From Umezawaea endophytica (GTDB taxonomy: Bacteria; Actinomycetota; Actinomycetes; Mycobacteriales; Pseudonocardiaceae), in NCBI RefSeq assembly GCF_025061645.1, contig NZ_JANYMP010000020.1:121859-185858 (forward strand): a DNA stretch of 64,000 nucleotides, written 5' to 3'. Position numbers and translations under genes: made by a program. Of the stretch, positions 1-8,101 are shown piece by piece; positions within the stretch are counted from its first letter, which is position 1; every line of letters starts with the position of its first letter. The notes under the pieces were generated by a model. It was not told the origin of the DNA. It ran no database searches and saw only the letters and a program-made list of their open reading frames with translations.

Positions 1-544
1 TCCACAGGCTTCCGTTGGACGTGTACGGATCGGCGCCGAGCAGCAGCAGGAAGTCCGTGCGGTCGATGTCCGGCACCGGGATCGTGTAGATGCCGCCGTA
101 CAGCAGGCCGGACGACACGTGCTTCGGCATCTGGTCCACGGTGGACGCGGTGAACACGTTGCGGGAGCCCAAGGCCCGGCGCAGCGCGCCCGCGTACAGT
201 CCGCCCGCCAGCGAGTGCACCATGGGGTTCCCGAGGTACATCGCCACGGCGTCGCGGCCGTGCTCGGCGATGATCGCGGTCAACCGCTGCCGCACGACCT
301 CGAACGCCTCGGCCCAGCTCACCGGCACGTGCACGCCGTCGCGCTTGACCAGGGGGGTCGCGAGCCGGTCCGGATCGGCGTCGAGCGCGCCGAGTGAAGC
401 GCCCTTGGGGCAGAGGAACCCGCCGCTGAACTCGTCGAGGCGGTCGCCGCGCACGCCGGTGATCCGGTCGTCGGTGATCGTCAACTCCAGGCCACAGGTC
501 GCCTCGCACAACGGGCAGGTGGTCAGTGCGGTCCGGGTGGTCAT
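1..544 (-). CDS. Molybdopterin oxidoreductase, 5' part only (runs off the left edge)
   Basis: This is the N-terminal ~181 residues of a molybdopterin-dependent oxidoreductase of the formate dehydrogenase/nitrate reductase superfamily. The ATG lies at 544-542. The first 50 residues carry the 4Fe-4S pattern C-x2-C-x3-C (CPLCEATC), followed about 27 residues later by LCPKG. That pattern is diagnostic of the Fe-S/bis-MGD domain. The following part (AEAFEVVRQRL, MYLGNPMVHS, LLLLGADPYTSNGS) matches the start of the molybdopterin-binding domain. Its start overlaps the stop of the upstream oxidoreductase-like gene by ATGA, so the two are probably translated together. The substrate cannot be told because the rest lies outside the window. 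Confidence 0.85.
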   Translation of the reverse strand, partial: MTTRTALTTCPLCEATCGLELTITDDRITGVRGDRLDEFSGGFLCPKGASLGALDADPDRLATPLVKRDGVHVPVSWAEAFEVVRQRLTAIIAEHGRDAVAMYLGNPMVHSLAGGLYAGALRRALGSRNVFTASTVDQMPKHVSSGLLYGGIYTIPVPDIDRTDFLLLLGADPYTSNGSLW

Positions 545-1383
545 CGGGGCCTTCCACTACTCCGGGCGCGGTTCGACCGCGCGCCTACTGACAACGGGTA
601 CTCGTCGCCGACGGGTGGCCGCAAGCGCCCGGCCGAGGTCAACCCCATCAGCTCACTGAGCGCGCGGGCCACCATCTCAGGTCGCCCAAGGCAATCGCCC
701 AACCAGAAGCTCACCACCGCGCGGGACCCCTCGATCGGCCCAACGGCCACGGAGGTGGGCGACTCCCCGTGCACGACCATCCGGCCGAACGGCGCAAGCA
801 CCGCCAACGACTGCGGGAACGCGACACCGCCGACCGGGGACAGCACGACGTCGACCGGGTGACCGCCGTTCACGGCCAGCAGCCGGTCGCACAGCCCGTC
901 CGGGTCGGCGTCGACGGCCACGTCCGCGCCGACCGTCGTCGCGTACTTCCGCCGCGAGGCCGTGTCGGCGACCGCGATGACCTGGCCCGCGCAGAAGCTG
1001 CGGGCGAGCTGCACGGCCAGCGCGCCGACCTGGCTCGCCGCGTCGTGGACCACGACCGCCTCGTCCGGTCTGAGGTGGGCGCACGTGCGGAGCAGGTGCC
1101 ACGCCGTCACGCCGGGGCCCGCCAGCACGAGCGCCTGGGCGTCGGTGATCTCGGCGGGCACCGGGAACAGCAGCCGTTCCGGCGCGCTGACCAGGTGGGA
1201 GTCCTCCGCCGCGACGCCGAGGGCGACGACCCGGCGGCCGTCGGAGGTGGTCCCGACGACGCCGCACGGCCCCGCCAGGTCGACCCGGACCACCTCGTGG
1301 CCGGGCAGCGTCGCCCGTGTCGCACCCATCCCGCGAGCCAACCGCGTGACCGGCGCCACGGTGAAGTACGGAGAACACGACAA
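541..1383 (-). CDS. Quinone-oxidoreductase/MDR-family protein, shortened at both ends
   Basis: This 280-residue protein resembles zinc-free medium-chain dehydrogenases (NADPH:quinone reductase, QOR family). The Rossmann part is clear: AGPGVTAWHLL, then VVVHDAASQVGALAVQLAR (usually G-A-S/A-G-G-V-G at the nucleotide loop), then GGHPVDVVLSPVGG. Normal family members are about 310-340 residues. Here the first half of the GroES-like domain is missing. The C-terminus follows the family as far as GRLRPPVGDEYPLS and then turns into an unrelated Arg/Ser-rich tail. The first in-frame start is TTG at 1383; a GTG 24 bp further in is an alternative, and neither has a good ribosome site. The stop overlaps the molybdopterin oxidoreductase start. 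It may be a decaying gene kept for coupling; activity is doubtful. Confidence 0.6.
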   Translation of the reverse strand: MSCSPYFTVAPVTRLARGMGATRATLPGHEVVRVDLAGPCGVVGTTSDGRRVVALGVAAEDSHLVSAPERLLFPVPAEITDAQALVLAGPGVTAWHLLRTCAHLRPDEAVVVHDAASQVGALAVQLARSFCAGQVIAVADTASRRKYATTVGADVAVDADPDGLCDRLLAVNGGHPVDVVLSPVGGVAFPQSLAVLAPFGRMVVHGESPTSVAVGPIEGSRAVVSFWLGDCLGRPEMVARALSELMGLTSAGRLRPPVGDEYPLSVGARSNRARSSGRPR

Positions 1384-1395
1384 CTAAGGAGTGAC

Positions 1396-1426
1396 TTGAC
1401 CTTCCCCCTGGAGGAAGGCCCACGGT
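1396..1426 (+). promoter_or_regulatory. MerR-family type promoter/operator
   Basis: TTGACC (1396-1401) and CACGGT (1421-1426) are separated by 19 bp. The stretched spacer holds a dyad, CCTTCC (1400-1405) with GGAAGG (1413-1418). A 19-bp spacer with a centred inverted repeat is the hallmark of promoters activated by MerR-family regulators. It points rightwards, toward a Shine-Dalgarno and ATG at 1437-1451. No MerR gene is visible nearby. The architecture is read directly; the assignment is inferred. Confidence 0.55.
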
Positions 1427-1436
1427 GATCAGGACG

Positions 1437-1544
1437 AAGGAGACGACCATGGAACAGATCGATACCGGCGGGTTCGCGGGCGGTTCGAGGCCGCTGCGCT
1501 GGGCGGCCTCGGCCGTGCGCCACCTGCTCGGGCTGCTGCGCCGG
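1437..1544 (+). other. Orphan translation start behind the MerR-type promoter
   Basis: AAGGAG (1437-1442) stands six bases before an ATG at 1449, an excellent initiation site. The encoded peptide begins MEQIDTGGFAGGSRPLRW and is not a family I recognise. The frame stays open, but from 1545 it runs antisense through the whole LuxR-family regulator gene, so only the first ~32 codons are free of overlap. It may be the remnant of a gene whose body was lost, a short peptide, or the start of an antisense transcript. Confidence 0.3.
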
Positions 1545-4500
1545 TCAGGGCATCGAGTCCAGGACGCGGGCGAGTTCGAGGCGGGACGAGACGTGCAGCT
1601 TGCCGAAGATCCTCGACAGGTAGACCTCGATCGTCCGGGGGCTGTAGTGCAGCGCGGCGGCGATGTCCCGGTTGCGCATGCCCTGCTGCACCAGCCGGGC
1701 GACGTTGTCCTCGGCAGGGGTCAGCAGGCCGGGCGCCTTCGCCCGCGCCCTCGGCACCTTCGCGCCCAGCTCGCGCAGCCGCGTGCCCGCCTGCCTGCGC
1801 TGGCCGTGCACGCCGAGCCGCTGGAAGGTCGTGTAGGCCTCGGCCAGGTGGTCGACGGCGCCGCCGTCGACCAGGCCGAGCGCGAGCTGCGCGCGGGCCT
1901 TCTCGAACTCCAGGCCGCCCGTCGCCGCCTCGTCGACCGCGCTCCGCAGGAGGTCCGCGTCCTGCTCGACCATGCCCGTGACGCGCAGGTACGTGGCCCG
2001 CGTCCAGGGGGCTCCGCGCAGTTCGTAGACCTCCCGGAACCGGTCGGACTCGTACCGCGCGCGGTCGGTGTCGCCGCGGGCCAGGTCGATCTCGATCATC
2101 CGGCCGAGCAGGACGCAGCTATACGCGGCCTTGCCCAGCTCGTCGACGGCCGTCGTGACCACGTGCCGCGCGCCGTCGACGTCGCCGCGCGCGGCCAGGT
2201 AGCCGGCGAGCGCCATCGCGTAGAGGCGGGACATCGTCGGGCTGACGGGCGCGGCCGTCGATGCCAGCCGGGCGGCGATGTCGAGTTCACCGCGCCACGT
2301 CCTGATCTCCAGTTCGATGGCCCGCACGCCCTCCAGCAGCATCAGTTCCTGCCGGGTGCCCAGTTCCGCGGTGGCCCGGCCGAGCCGGTCGACGCAGGCG
2401 TCCCACCGGCCGCCGAGCCAGTCCAGCGCGACCCTCGTGACCTGGAGTTCGCCGCGGAAGGCCGTCTCGCCGACGTCGTCGACGAGCAGTTCGGCGCGGC
2501 GCAGCCGCCAGGTCGCGTCGTGCACCAGCCCGGACAGCGCAGCCGTGGAGGCGCACACCGCGAGCGCCTGGAGTTCCAACGCGGGCTGGCCGTCGCTGGA
2601 CCGCAGGGCGCGGTTCGCGTACTCGACCGTCTTCTCGTGCTGGAACAGCATCGACGCGACCATCGCCAACTGCTCGAAGACGACCACCCCCTCGGCGGGG
2701 GCGAACGCGGGCAGGGCTTCGATCCGTTCGCTCTCGGCCAGCGCGTCGTCGTAGCGGCCGGTGAACACCAGCAGCAGCGCCCGCTGCGCCAGCACGGCGG
2801 GCGACCCGGCGCCCGCGCGGATCTCGTCGTCGGCCAGCCGCAGGGCCTCGTCCAGCCTGCCGACGGCGAACAGGCTGCTGAGCACCGCGGTCGTGACCCG
2901 GTCGCGGTCCGGCCCGGCGGGCAGCACGGCGAGCGCGGCCAGCCCCGGTTCGACCGCCGCCGCGGGGCGGGAGGCCCGCGCGAGCACCCGGCAGCGCAGT
3001 GCCAGCAGCTCGGCGTGCCGCGGCGAGCCCTCGGGCACGAGCGGCAGGGCGCTCTCGCACAGCGAGGCCGCCGTCTCCGGCGCGGTCGTCCGCGCGAGCG
3101 CCGCCGCCTCGGTGAGCACCCGCACGGCCAACTCGTCACCGGGCTCCGCCGACTCGGCCAGGTGCCAGGCGAGCCGCAGGAGGTCGACCGGCAGGCCCTT
3201 CTCCCGGTCGTCCAGCAGGCGCGCGCCGACCAGCCCGTGCAGTCGCCTCCGCTGCGCCGGTCCGACCTCCTGGTAGAGGGCTTCGCCGACCAGGGCGTGG
3301 GAGAAGCGGTAGCCGCGGTCGTCGTCGCGCACCAGGACGTGCGCGCGCAGCAGGTCGTCGAAGGCCGTCGCGACCGTGGCGTCCGGCAGGGCCGCGACGG
3401 TCGCGAGCAGCCCGATCTGGTCGAGCCGCACCCGGCGCAGGATCGACACGGCCCGCGCCACCGCGCGGGCGTCCGGTTCCAGCGGCGCGACCCGGCGCAG
3501 CACGGCGTCCGCGCGGGTGAGCCGGATGGCGTCGGGCAGCGCGGTGAGCCGGGCGCGGTCGCCGTCGATCGCGACGAAGTCCAGTTCCCGCAACGACCTG
3601 GCGATCTCCGTGGCGAAGAACGGGTTGCCGTCCGCACGCAGCCGGACCTCCCGCGCGAGCGCTTCGTCCACCGGCGAGTCCAGCACCTCCCGCACGACGT
3701 GGCCGATGTCGTCGTCCGACAACGGCGCCAACGCGATCCGCCGCACCTCGGCGTGCCGTTCAAGGCGGTCCGCGAGTTCCGAACGGTCGTAGGACCGGGC
3801 GGCGGCGAGCACCGCCAACGGCGCCGCAGCCAGCCTGCGCAACACCACGGCCAGCAGCGCCACCGAGTCGTCATCCAGGTGGTCCAGGTCGTCCAACACC
3901 AACACCACGGGCCCGCTGGCGGTCAACCCGGTCAACAGTCGAGCGACCAACTCGCACGAACGACCAAACGTACTGGGCTCAGTCAGATCCATCGCCGCCA
4001 GCGCGGCCCGCCGCACCTCATCGAGGTCACCAAAGCCGCCGGAGCTGCCAGCGCCACCGGAGGCGCTAGAGCCTCCAGGGCCGCCGAGGCCACCGGGTCC
4101 GCCAGGGCCGCCGAAACCGCTGGAGCCACCGAAGCCACCGGAGGCGCCGGGGCCGTTAGGGCTACCGAAGGCGCTAGGGCCACCGGAGCCGTTGAGACCA
4201 CTGGAGCCGCCAAGGCCGCCGAAACTGCTGGGACCGCCGGAGGCACTGGGGCTGCCCGAGCCGCTGGGACTGCTGTGACCACTGGGACCGCCGAGGCTGC
4301 CGGAGGCGCCAGGGCCGCCGGAGCCATCGGAGGCGCCAGGGCCACTGGAGCCGCCAGAGCCGCTCGAACCGCCGGGGCTGCCGAAAGCTCTAGGGCCGCC
4401 GGAACGTCTGGGGCCGCCAAAGCCGCCGGAGGTGCTAGGACCGTTCGGACCGCCGGAGCCGTTGGGACCGCCGGAGGCGCTGGAGCCTCCGAGACCGCCG

Positions 4501-4763
4501 GAGCTGCCAGGGAGGTCGCCGAGCGCGCGCAACGCGCTGGTCAGCGCCGCGTACGGGATGCGCTGCCCCAGGTCGTCCGACTCGGCCGCGAGCACCCGAC
4601 GGTCGGCCGCGCGCAGCCGTCGGACGGCTTCGTCGAGCAGGCTGGACTTGCCGATGCCCGCCTCACCGGACACCAGCACGGCGATCACGCCGGTCGCGGG
4701 CACCTGGTCGACGGCGTCGAGCAGCGCCGCGAGCTCCGTTTCCCGACCGAAGATCGAGGGCAC
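1545..4763 (-). CDS. Large ATP-binding LuxR-family (LAL) transcriptional regulator with Gly/Ser/Pro insert
   Basis: This 1072-residue regulator has an N-terminal AAA/STAND-type ATPase (Walker A GEAGIGKS at residues 33-40; Walker B-like VVLVLDDLDHLDDD near 285), a long helical TPR-like middle, and a C-terminal LuxR helix-turn-helix (about 1010-1070: LLTPAEDNVARLV, MRNRDIAAALHYSPRTIEVY). LAL proteins usually have 850-1000 residues. The surplus here is a roughly 160-residue Gly/Ser/Pro-rich stretch (about 85-245) lying between Walker A and Walker B. The start is GTG at 4763 with GGGAGG about 10 bases upstream. It is transcribed alone, away from the SRPBCC gene. LALs sense small molecules and activate pathway genes; the ligand and targets here are unknown. 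Confidence 0.88.
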   Translation of the reverse strand: MPSIFGRETELAALLDAVDQVPATGVIAVLVSGEAGIGKSSLLDEAVRRLRAADRRVLAAESDDLGQRIPYAALTSALRALGDLPGSSGGLGGSSASGGPNGSGGPNGPSTSGGFGGPRRSGGPRAFGSPGGSSGSGGSSGPGASDGSGGPGASGSLGGPSGHSSPSGSGSPSASGGPSSFGGLGGSSGLNGSGGPSAFGSPNGPGASGGFGGSSGFGGPGGPGGLGGPGGSSASGGAGSSGGFGDLDEVRRAALAAMDLTEPSTFGRSCELVARLLTGLTASGPVVLVLDDLDHLDDDSVALLAVVLRRLAAAPLAVLAAARSYDRSELADRLERHAEVRRIALAPLSDDDIGHVVREVLDSPVDEALAREVRLRADGNPFFATEIARSLRELDFVAIDGDRARLTALPDAIRLTRADAVLRRVAPLEPDARAVARAVSILRRVRLDQIGLLATVAALPDATVATAFDDLLRAHVLVRDDDRGYRFSHALVGEALYQEVGPAQRRRLHGLVGARLLDDREKGLPVDLLRLAWHLAESAEPGDELAVRVLTEAAALARTTAPETAASLCESALPLVPEGSPRHAELLALRCRVLARASRPAAAVEPGLAALAVLPAGPDRDRVTTAVLSSLFAVGRLDEALRLADDEIRAGAGSPAVLAQRALLLVFTGRYDDALAESERIEALPAFAPAEGVVVFEQLAMVASMLFQHEKTVEYANRALRSSDGQPALELQALAVCASTAALSGLVHDATWRLRRAELLVDDVGETAFRGELQVTRVALDWLGGRWDACVDRLGRATAELGTRQELMLLEGVRAIELEIRTWRGELDIAARLASTAAPVSPTMSRLYAMALAGYLAARGDVDGARHVVTTAVDELGKAAYSCVLLGRMIEIDLARGDTDRARYESDRFREVYELRGAPWTRATYLRVTGMVEQDADLLRSAVDEAATGGLEFEKARAQLALGLVDGGAVDHLAEAYTTFQRLGVHGQRRQAGTRLRELGAKVPRARAKAPGLLTPAEDNVARLVQQGMRNRDIAAALHYSPRTIEVYLSRIFGKLHVSSRLELARVLDSMP
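4030..4509. repeat. Low-complexity Gly/Ser/Pro-coding repeat inside the LAL gene
   Basis: About 480 bp built of imperfect short units of GGN, CCN and TCN codons (read on the minus strand). It encodes roughly 160 residues such as SGGPNGSGGPNG. The bases are reminiscent of collagen-like repeats but the amino acid period is not strictly three. It interrupts the ATPase domain of the regulator and accounts for part of the long antisense open frame. Confidence 0.8.
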
Positions 4764-4819
4764 GACGACGTCACCTCCCAGCTCCGCTGACGGGCAGTCC
4801 CACCCTACGGGCTCGTACG

Positions 4820-5299
4820 ATGAGCGCCGAGGCGGTGATCCCGGTGATCGAAGTCGTGCGGAGCGGGCAGGTGGGCGCGTCGCCGGAGCGCGTGTGGCAC
4901 GTCGTCGCCAAGCCGGAACGCGCTCCGGAGTGGCTCAACTCCGCGGAGAGCGTGGAGGTGATCAGCGGCGCGGGCTGCGGCCAGCGGTGGCGGCAGTACA
5001 GCCGGTGGGGCAAGAGGCGGTCCGAGGTCGACGTCGAGATCGTCGAGTACCGCAGACCCCTGGTCTTGGCGTGGCGCCACCTCGCCGAACGCCTAGACGG
5101 CAAACCCGCGCCCGTGTTCGCGGCCAGCACGGTCTTCCGCATCGAGTTGGAACCCTCCGGCGAGGGAACGCTGGTACGCCTGCGATCCGTACAGGAGCCC
5201 GCGTCGGCGGTGCGCGGCCTGCTGATCAAGCTGTTCGGCAGCAAGGAAATCGCCCGAGGCATGGAACGCTCACTCGTGCGCCTGGCCGACGTTTTTTGA
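4820..5299 (+). CDS. SRPBCC (START/Bet v1-like) family protein
   Basis: A 159-residue protein of the polyketide-cyclase/dehydrase (SRPBCC) fold. It starts with a strand plus the typical ASPERVWHVVAKPERAPEWLNSAESVEV segment and ends with an amphipathic helix (ARGMERSLVRLADVF). Such proteins bind hydrophobic ligands in a helix-grip cavity; some are cyclases, many have no known ligand. It is divergent from the LAL regulator gene, with only about 55 bp between the starts, so the regulator could control it. No catalytic residue can be assigned. Confidence 0.75.
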   Translation: MSAEAVIPVIEVVRSGQVGASPERVWHVVAKPERAPEWLNSAESVEVISGAGCGQRWRQYSRWGKRRSEVDVEIVEYRRPLVLAWRHLAERLDGKPAPVFAASTVFRIELEPSGEGTLVRLRSVQEPASAVRGLLIKLFGSKEIARGMERSLVRLADVF

Positions 5300-5391
5300 C
5301 CACCGGGCAAGAAACCAACCCCGTGATCCCTTGGAGTGGAAAACCGCTCTGACCACTGCTTTTCCCCGACAAGACCACTACCGTCGACCCC

Positions 5392-6291
5392 ATGGAGGAA
5401 GACCACCATTCGCGCCCGGCCACCGCGCGAACCAGGGAACTGGGCCAGGAACTCCGGCTGGCCCGCAAACGCGCGAACCTCAAGGCGACAGCGGTCGCGG
5501 AGGAGCTGGGCTGGTCGCTCGGCAAGCTCAGCAAACTGGAACACGGCTGGCGCAGCACCAGCGACTGGGACTACGGCACCCTGCTGGGCAAACTGGGAGC
5601 CGACCAGGCGACCCGCAAACGCATCCAACTCATCGTGGCAGAGCAGGACACCGGCCACTTCCTCCGCCCGCACCACGGCCTGCTGTCGGACAACCTGCTG
5701 TGCTTGATGATCCACGAACGCGCGGCGACGACCATGTGCCACTACGAGACGACCTTCATCCCTGGTTTGCTCCAGACCGAGGCCTACGCCAGAGCGGTCA
5801 TCGATCCCGATGGGGGCTTCCTCCCCGAGGAACTCACCTTCAAGACCAACGCCCGCTTGGAGCGCCAGACCGTCCTCATCGGGTTGGGGTCACCAGAGGC
5901 CACCTTCTACATCCATGAAGTCGCCTTGCACGCGGTGGTTGGCGACAACCAGGTCATGCATGACCAGATGATGCGACTCGCCTTCATGTGCGGGTGGGGC
6001 CGCTTGACCATCCGGGTGGTTCCGATGTCGCGCGGAGGCCACCCGGCGCTGATGCACGCCTTCGCCTCGATGACCTTCGCCAAGCCGATCACGCCGGTCG
6101 CCTACAGCGAGACCGATGTCGCCACGGTCTTCACCGAAGACCGGAGATCGATCGAGATCTACCAGCACAAACAGAGGGCACTCGATGATCGTGCCCTGAA
6201 TGCGGAACAATCGCGGTCGTTGTTCGCCCGATGGGCGGACACCTACGACCGTCGAGGGGACCGCGATGTCGAAGGGCCTGGTCTGGCGTAA
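5392..6291 (+). CDS. XRE-family helix-turn-helix regulator with DUF5753
   Basis: A 299-residue protein with an N-terminal helix-turn-helix (about residues 14-72: ELGQELRLARKRANLK, SLGKLSKLEHGWR) followed by a DUF5753 domain (about 100-285; ETTFIPGLLQTEAYARAV, TRVVPMSRGGHP-like strand). This type is very abundant in actinomycetes and is almost always followed by a DUF397 gene, as here. BldB/WhiJ-like systems of this kind act in development and antibiotic control in Streptomyces; the DNA target here is unknown. It overlaps the DUF397 gene by 26 bp, which suggests coupled translation. Confidence 0.9.
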   Translation: MEEDHHSRPATARTRELGQELRLARKRANLKATAVAEELGWSLGKLSKLEHGWRSTSDWDYGTLLGKLGADQATRKRIQLIVAEQDTGHFLRPHHGLLSDNLLCLMIHERAATTMCHYETTFIPGLLQTEAYARAVIDPDGGFLPEELTFKTNARLERQTVLIGLGSPEATFYIHEVALHAVVGDNQVMHDQMMRLAFMCGWGRLTIRVVPMSRGGHPALMHAFASMTFAKPITPVAYSETDVATVFTEDRRSIEIYQHKQRALDDRALNAEQSRSLFARWADTYDRRGDRDVEGPGLA

Positions 6292-6442
6292 GAGCAGCTA
6301 CAGCGGGGGCAACGAGAGCAACTGCGTCGAAGTAGCGCTTCCCGCCCAGCGTGTGGCCGTGCGGGACTCCAAGAACCCGTCCGGGCCCGTTCTCGCTTTC
6401 CCGGTGGTCCAGTGGGAGGCGTTCCTACTGGCTCTTCGGTGA
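6266..6442 (+). CDS. DUF397 small protein, partner of the DUF5753 regulator
   Basis: A 58-residue protein with the complete DUF397 signature: LVWRKSSYSGGNESNCVEVA, then VAVRDSKNPSGPVL, then FPVVQWEAFLLAL. The ATG at 6266 is preceded by GAGGGGA and lies inside the end of the DUF5753 gene. DUF397 proteins are the small partners of WhiJ/DUF5753 regulators and may work as their antagonists. The last 18 bp overlap tail to tail with the TetR gene. Confidence 0.92.
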   Translation: MSKGLVWRKSSYSGGNESNCVEVALPAQRVAVRDSKNPSGPVLAFPVVQWEAFLLALR

Positions 6443-7078
6443 GGTGATGCCGTAGATCGTTCGCAGCCAGACCGTGGTCAGCGTGTCGACCAGCTTCCGG
6501 TCCCTTGCCGGCGAGCGGCGGGAGAGCGACTGGGTGTAGCAGGCCTGTTCGTTCATGTGTTCCAGCACGGTCACCAGCAGTCTTGCTTCCGGTGGGCCGG
6601 GGAGGGCGACGCCTGCGGTGCGTTCGCGGTCGATCTGTTCGGCCGCGGCGTCGATGAAGCGGCGGCCGACGGTGGACCAGAACTCCTGCATCTGCGGGTT
6701 CACGTCGCGGGCGCGCATGGCGGCTCGCAGGACCGGGCCGTGGTGGCGCCACAGGGCGACGGTGGCGGTGAGGGCGCGGCGGATGGCGTCCTCCGGTGGT
6801 TCGCTGCCGCGCCGCAGCCACAGTGCGGCGCACTCGTGCAGTTCGACCGCCACCTGTTCCGACAGCGCGTGCAGCACCGCTTCACGCGACTCGAAGTGGA
6901 AGTAGAACGTCGACCGGGACACGCCCGCGCCCGACGTCAGCTCGTCGACGGCGATCTCGTCGAGCGAACGGGATTCCAGCAGCCGCTCCGCGGTGTCGAG
7001 GATCGCCTGCGAGGTCAGGTCGCCCTTGCTGCGCTTGCGCCTGGACGCGACCTGGTGCACCGGTGTGCGTGGGGGCAT
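6425..7078 (-). CDS. TetR-family regulator, EthR-like
   Basis: About 217 residues from the ATG at 7078; an upstream in-frame start at 7129 would add 17 residues but has no better ribosome site. The N-terminal helix-turn-helix is complete (ILDTAERLLESRSLDEIAVD, GAGVSRSTFYFHFESREAVL). The C-terminal ligand domain ends with MNEQACYTQSL and DTLTTVWLRTIYG, which lines up with the end of mycobacterial EthR. EthR represses a Baeyer-Villiger monooxygenase (ethA); no such gene is adjacent. The target may be its own gene or distant genes. Confidence 0.85.
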   Translation of the reverse strand: MPPRTPVHQVASRRKRSKGDLTSQAILDTAERLLESRSLDEIAVDELTSGAGVSRSTFYFHFESREAVLHALSEQVAVELHECAALWLRRGSEPPEDAIRRALTATVALWRHHGPVLRAAMRARDVNPQMQEFWSTVGRRFIDAAAEQIDRERTAGVALPGPPEARLLVTVLEHMNEQACYTQSLSRRSPARDRKLVDTLTTVWLRTIYGITSPKSQ

Positions 7079-7186
7079 GGCGGCCATCCTGGTCCACTCG
7101 TCGCGGTGCGGCAACGATTTCACCAGCACGTTCGATTCAGAAGCCCTATTGCGGCCAAAGGAGACGGACAGGGCTCCTGTGTGGAG

Positions 7187-8017
7187 TCAGACGCGCGCCG
7201 GTGTTTTCGGTGCGGCCACGGTGAAGCGGACCGCCGTGGAGAGCACCAGGTCGCCGTCCGGGGTGCGTGCGGCCTCGATCTCGTCGAACGCCGCGGCCCG
7301 CGCGAGGGGCAGGGATTTGGCGGGCACGCGGTCCAGCAGTTCGCGGCCGCCGTTGGCCCACACCCACTCCAGCCAGTGCTCGGGATCGCGGAACCTGGTC
7401 TCCTGCACGTCTTCGGTGATCGCCACGCGCTCGTAGCCGTGCTCGGCGAGGAACTCGCGGATCGCCGCCTCGCTCCGGAACGGGCCGCGCTGCGCGCTCA
7501 GCTTCGGGGCGAACCGGCCGATCGCGACGAGCGCGCTCGCGAACGCGGGGTCCGGCGCGGCGACGGTGCTGAACGCGATCCGTCCGGCTGGCCGCAGCAG
7601 GGTCGCGTAGTGGCGCAGCGCCGCCGCCGGATCGGCCAACTGGAAGATCATCAGGTTGGCCAGCACGACGTCGAAGGACCCCGGCTGGAAGTTCGGCTTG
7701 TCGGCCTCGTCCAGGCGCACGTCCGACCCGTTCACGTGCCGGGCGCGGACCCGCGCGCCCGCGAGCTGCACCATGCCGGGCCGGTCGTCGACGCCCATGA
7801 CGGAACCGTTCTCCCCCACCACGTCCAGCGCCGCCAGCAGCGTCGAGCCGCGACCGCAGCCGACCTCCAGCACGTGCTCGCCCTCGCGGAGGCCTGCGCG
7901 CTGCACGAGGACCGAGCCCATGGCGAGGAAGCGGTCGACGGCGAAGCGGTCGTGGCCGCGCGCCGACAGGTCGAACGCCGCGGCGATCGACGACTCCAGC
8001 TCCTCGGACGGGCTCAC
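7187..8017 (-). CDS. Class I SAM-dependent methyltransferase
   Basis: About 276 residues from the GTG at 8017. Motif I is HVLEVGCGRGSTLLA near residue 48. The acidic end of strand 2 (GVDDRPGMVQLA) and the post-motif FDVVLANLMIFQL (motif II) follow, then a C-terminal substrate part (HWLEWVWANGGRELL). This layout fits small-molecule or quinone/sterol-type methyltransferases (UbiE/COQ5-like). The substrate cannot be told. It is divergent from the PHP gene with 84 bp between the starts. A much longer open frame upstream is only the mirror of that neighbour. Confidence 0.8.
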   Translation of the reverse strand: MSPSEELESSIAAAFDLSARGHDRFAVDRFLAMGSVLVQRAGLREGEHVLEVGCGRGSTLLAALDVVGENGSVMGVDDRPGMVQLAGARVRARHVNGSDVRLDEADKPNFQPGSFDVVLANLMIFQLADPAAALRHYATLLRPAGRIAFSTVAAPDPAFASALVAIGRFAPKLSAQRGPFRSEAAIREFLAEHGYERVAITEDVQETRFRDPEHWLEWVWANGGRELLDRVPAKSLPLARAAAFDEIEAARTPDGDLVLSTAVRFTVAAPKTPARV

Positions 8018-8101
8018 GGGACCAATTGTCCGCCTCGCACGTTTCGGGCATGTTGCCCGCAACGGGTGCGGGCTGCCGCCGAACGGGTGGACACTGGGGG
8101 T

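Noticed and set aside
1425..4790. 1121-codon open frame on the plus strand
   Set aside because: It is antisense to the LAL regulator gene, with no domain and an Ala/Gly/Arg composition that mirrors GC-rich codons; only its first codons are discussed as an orphan start.
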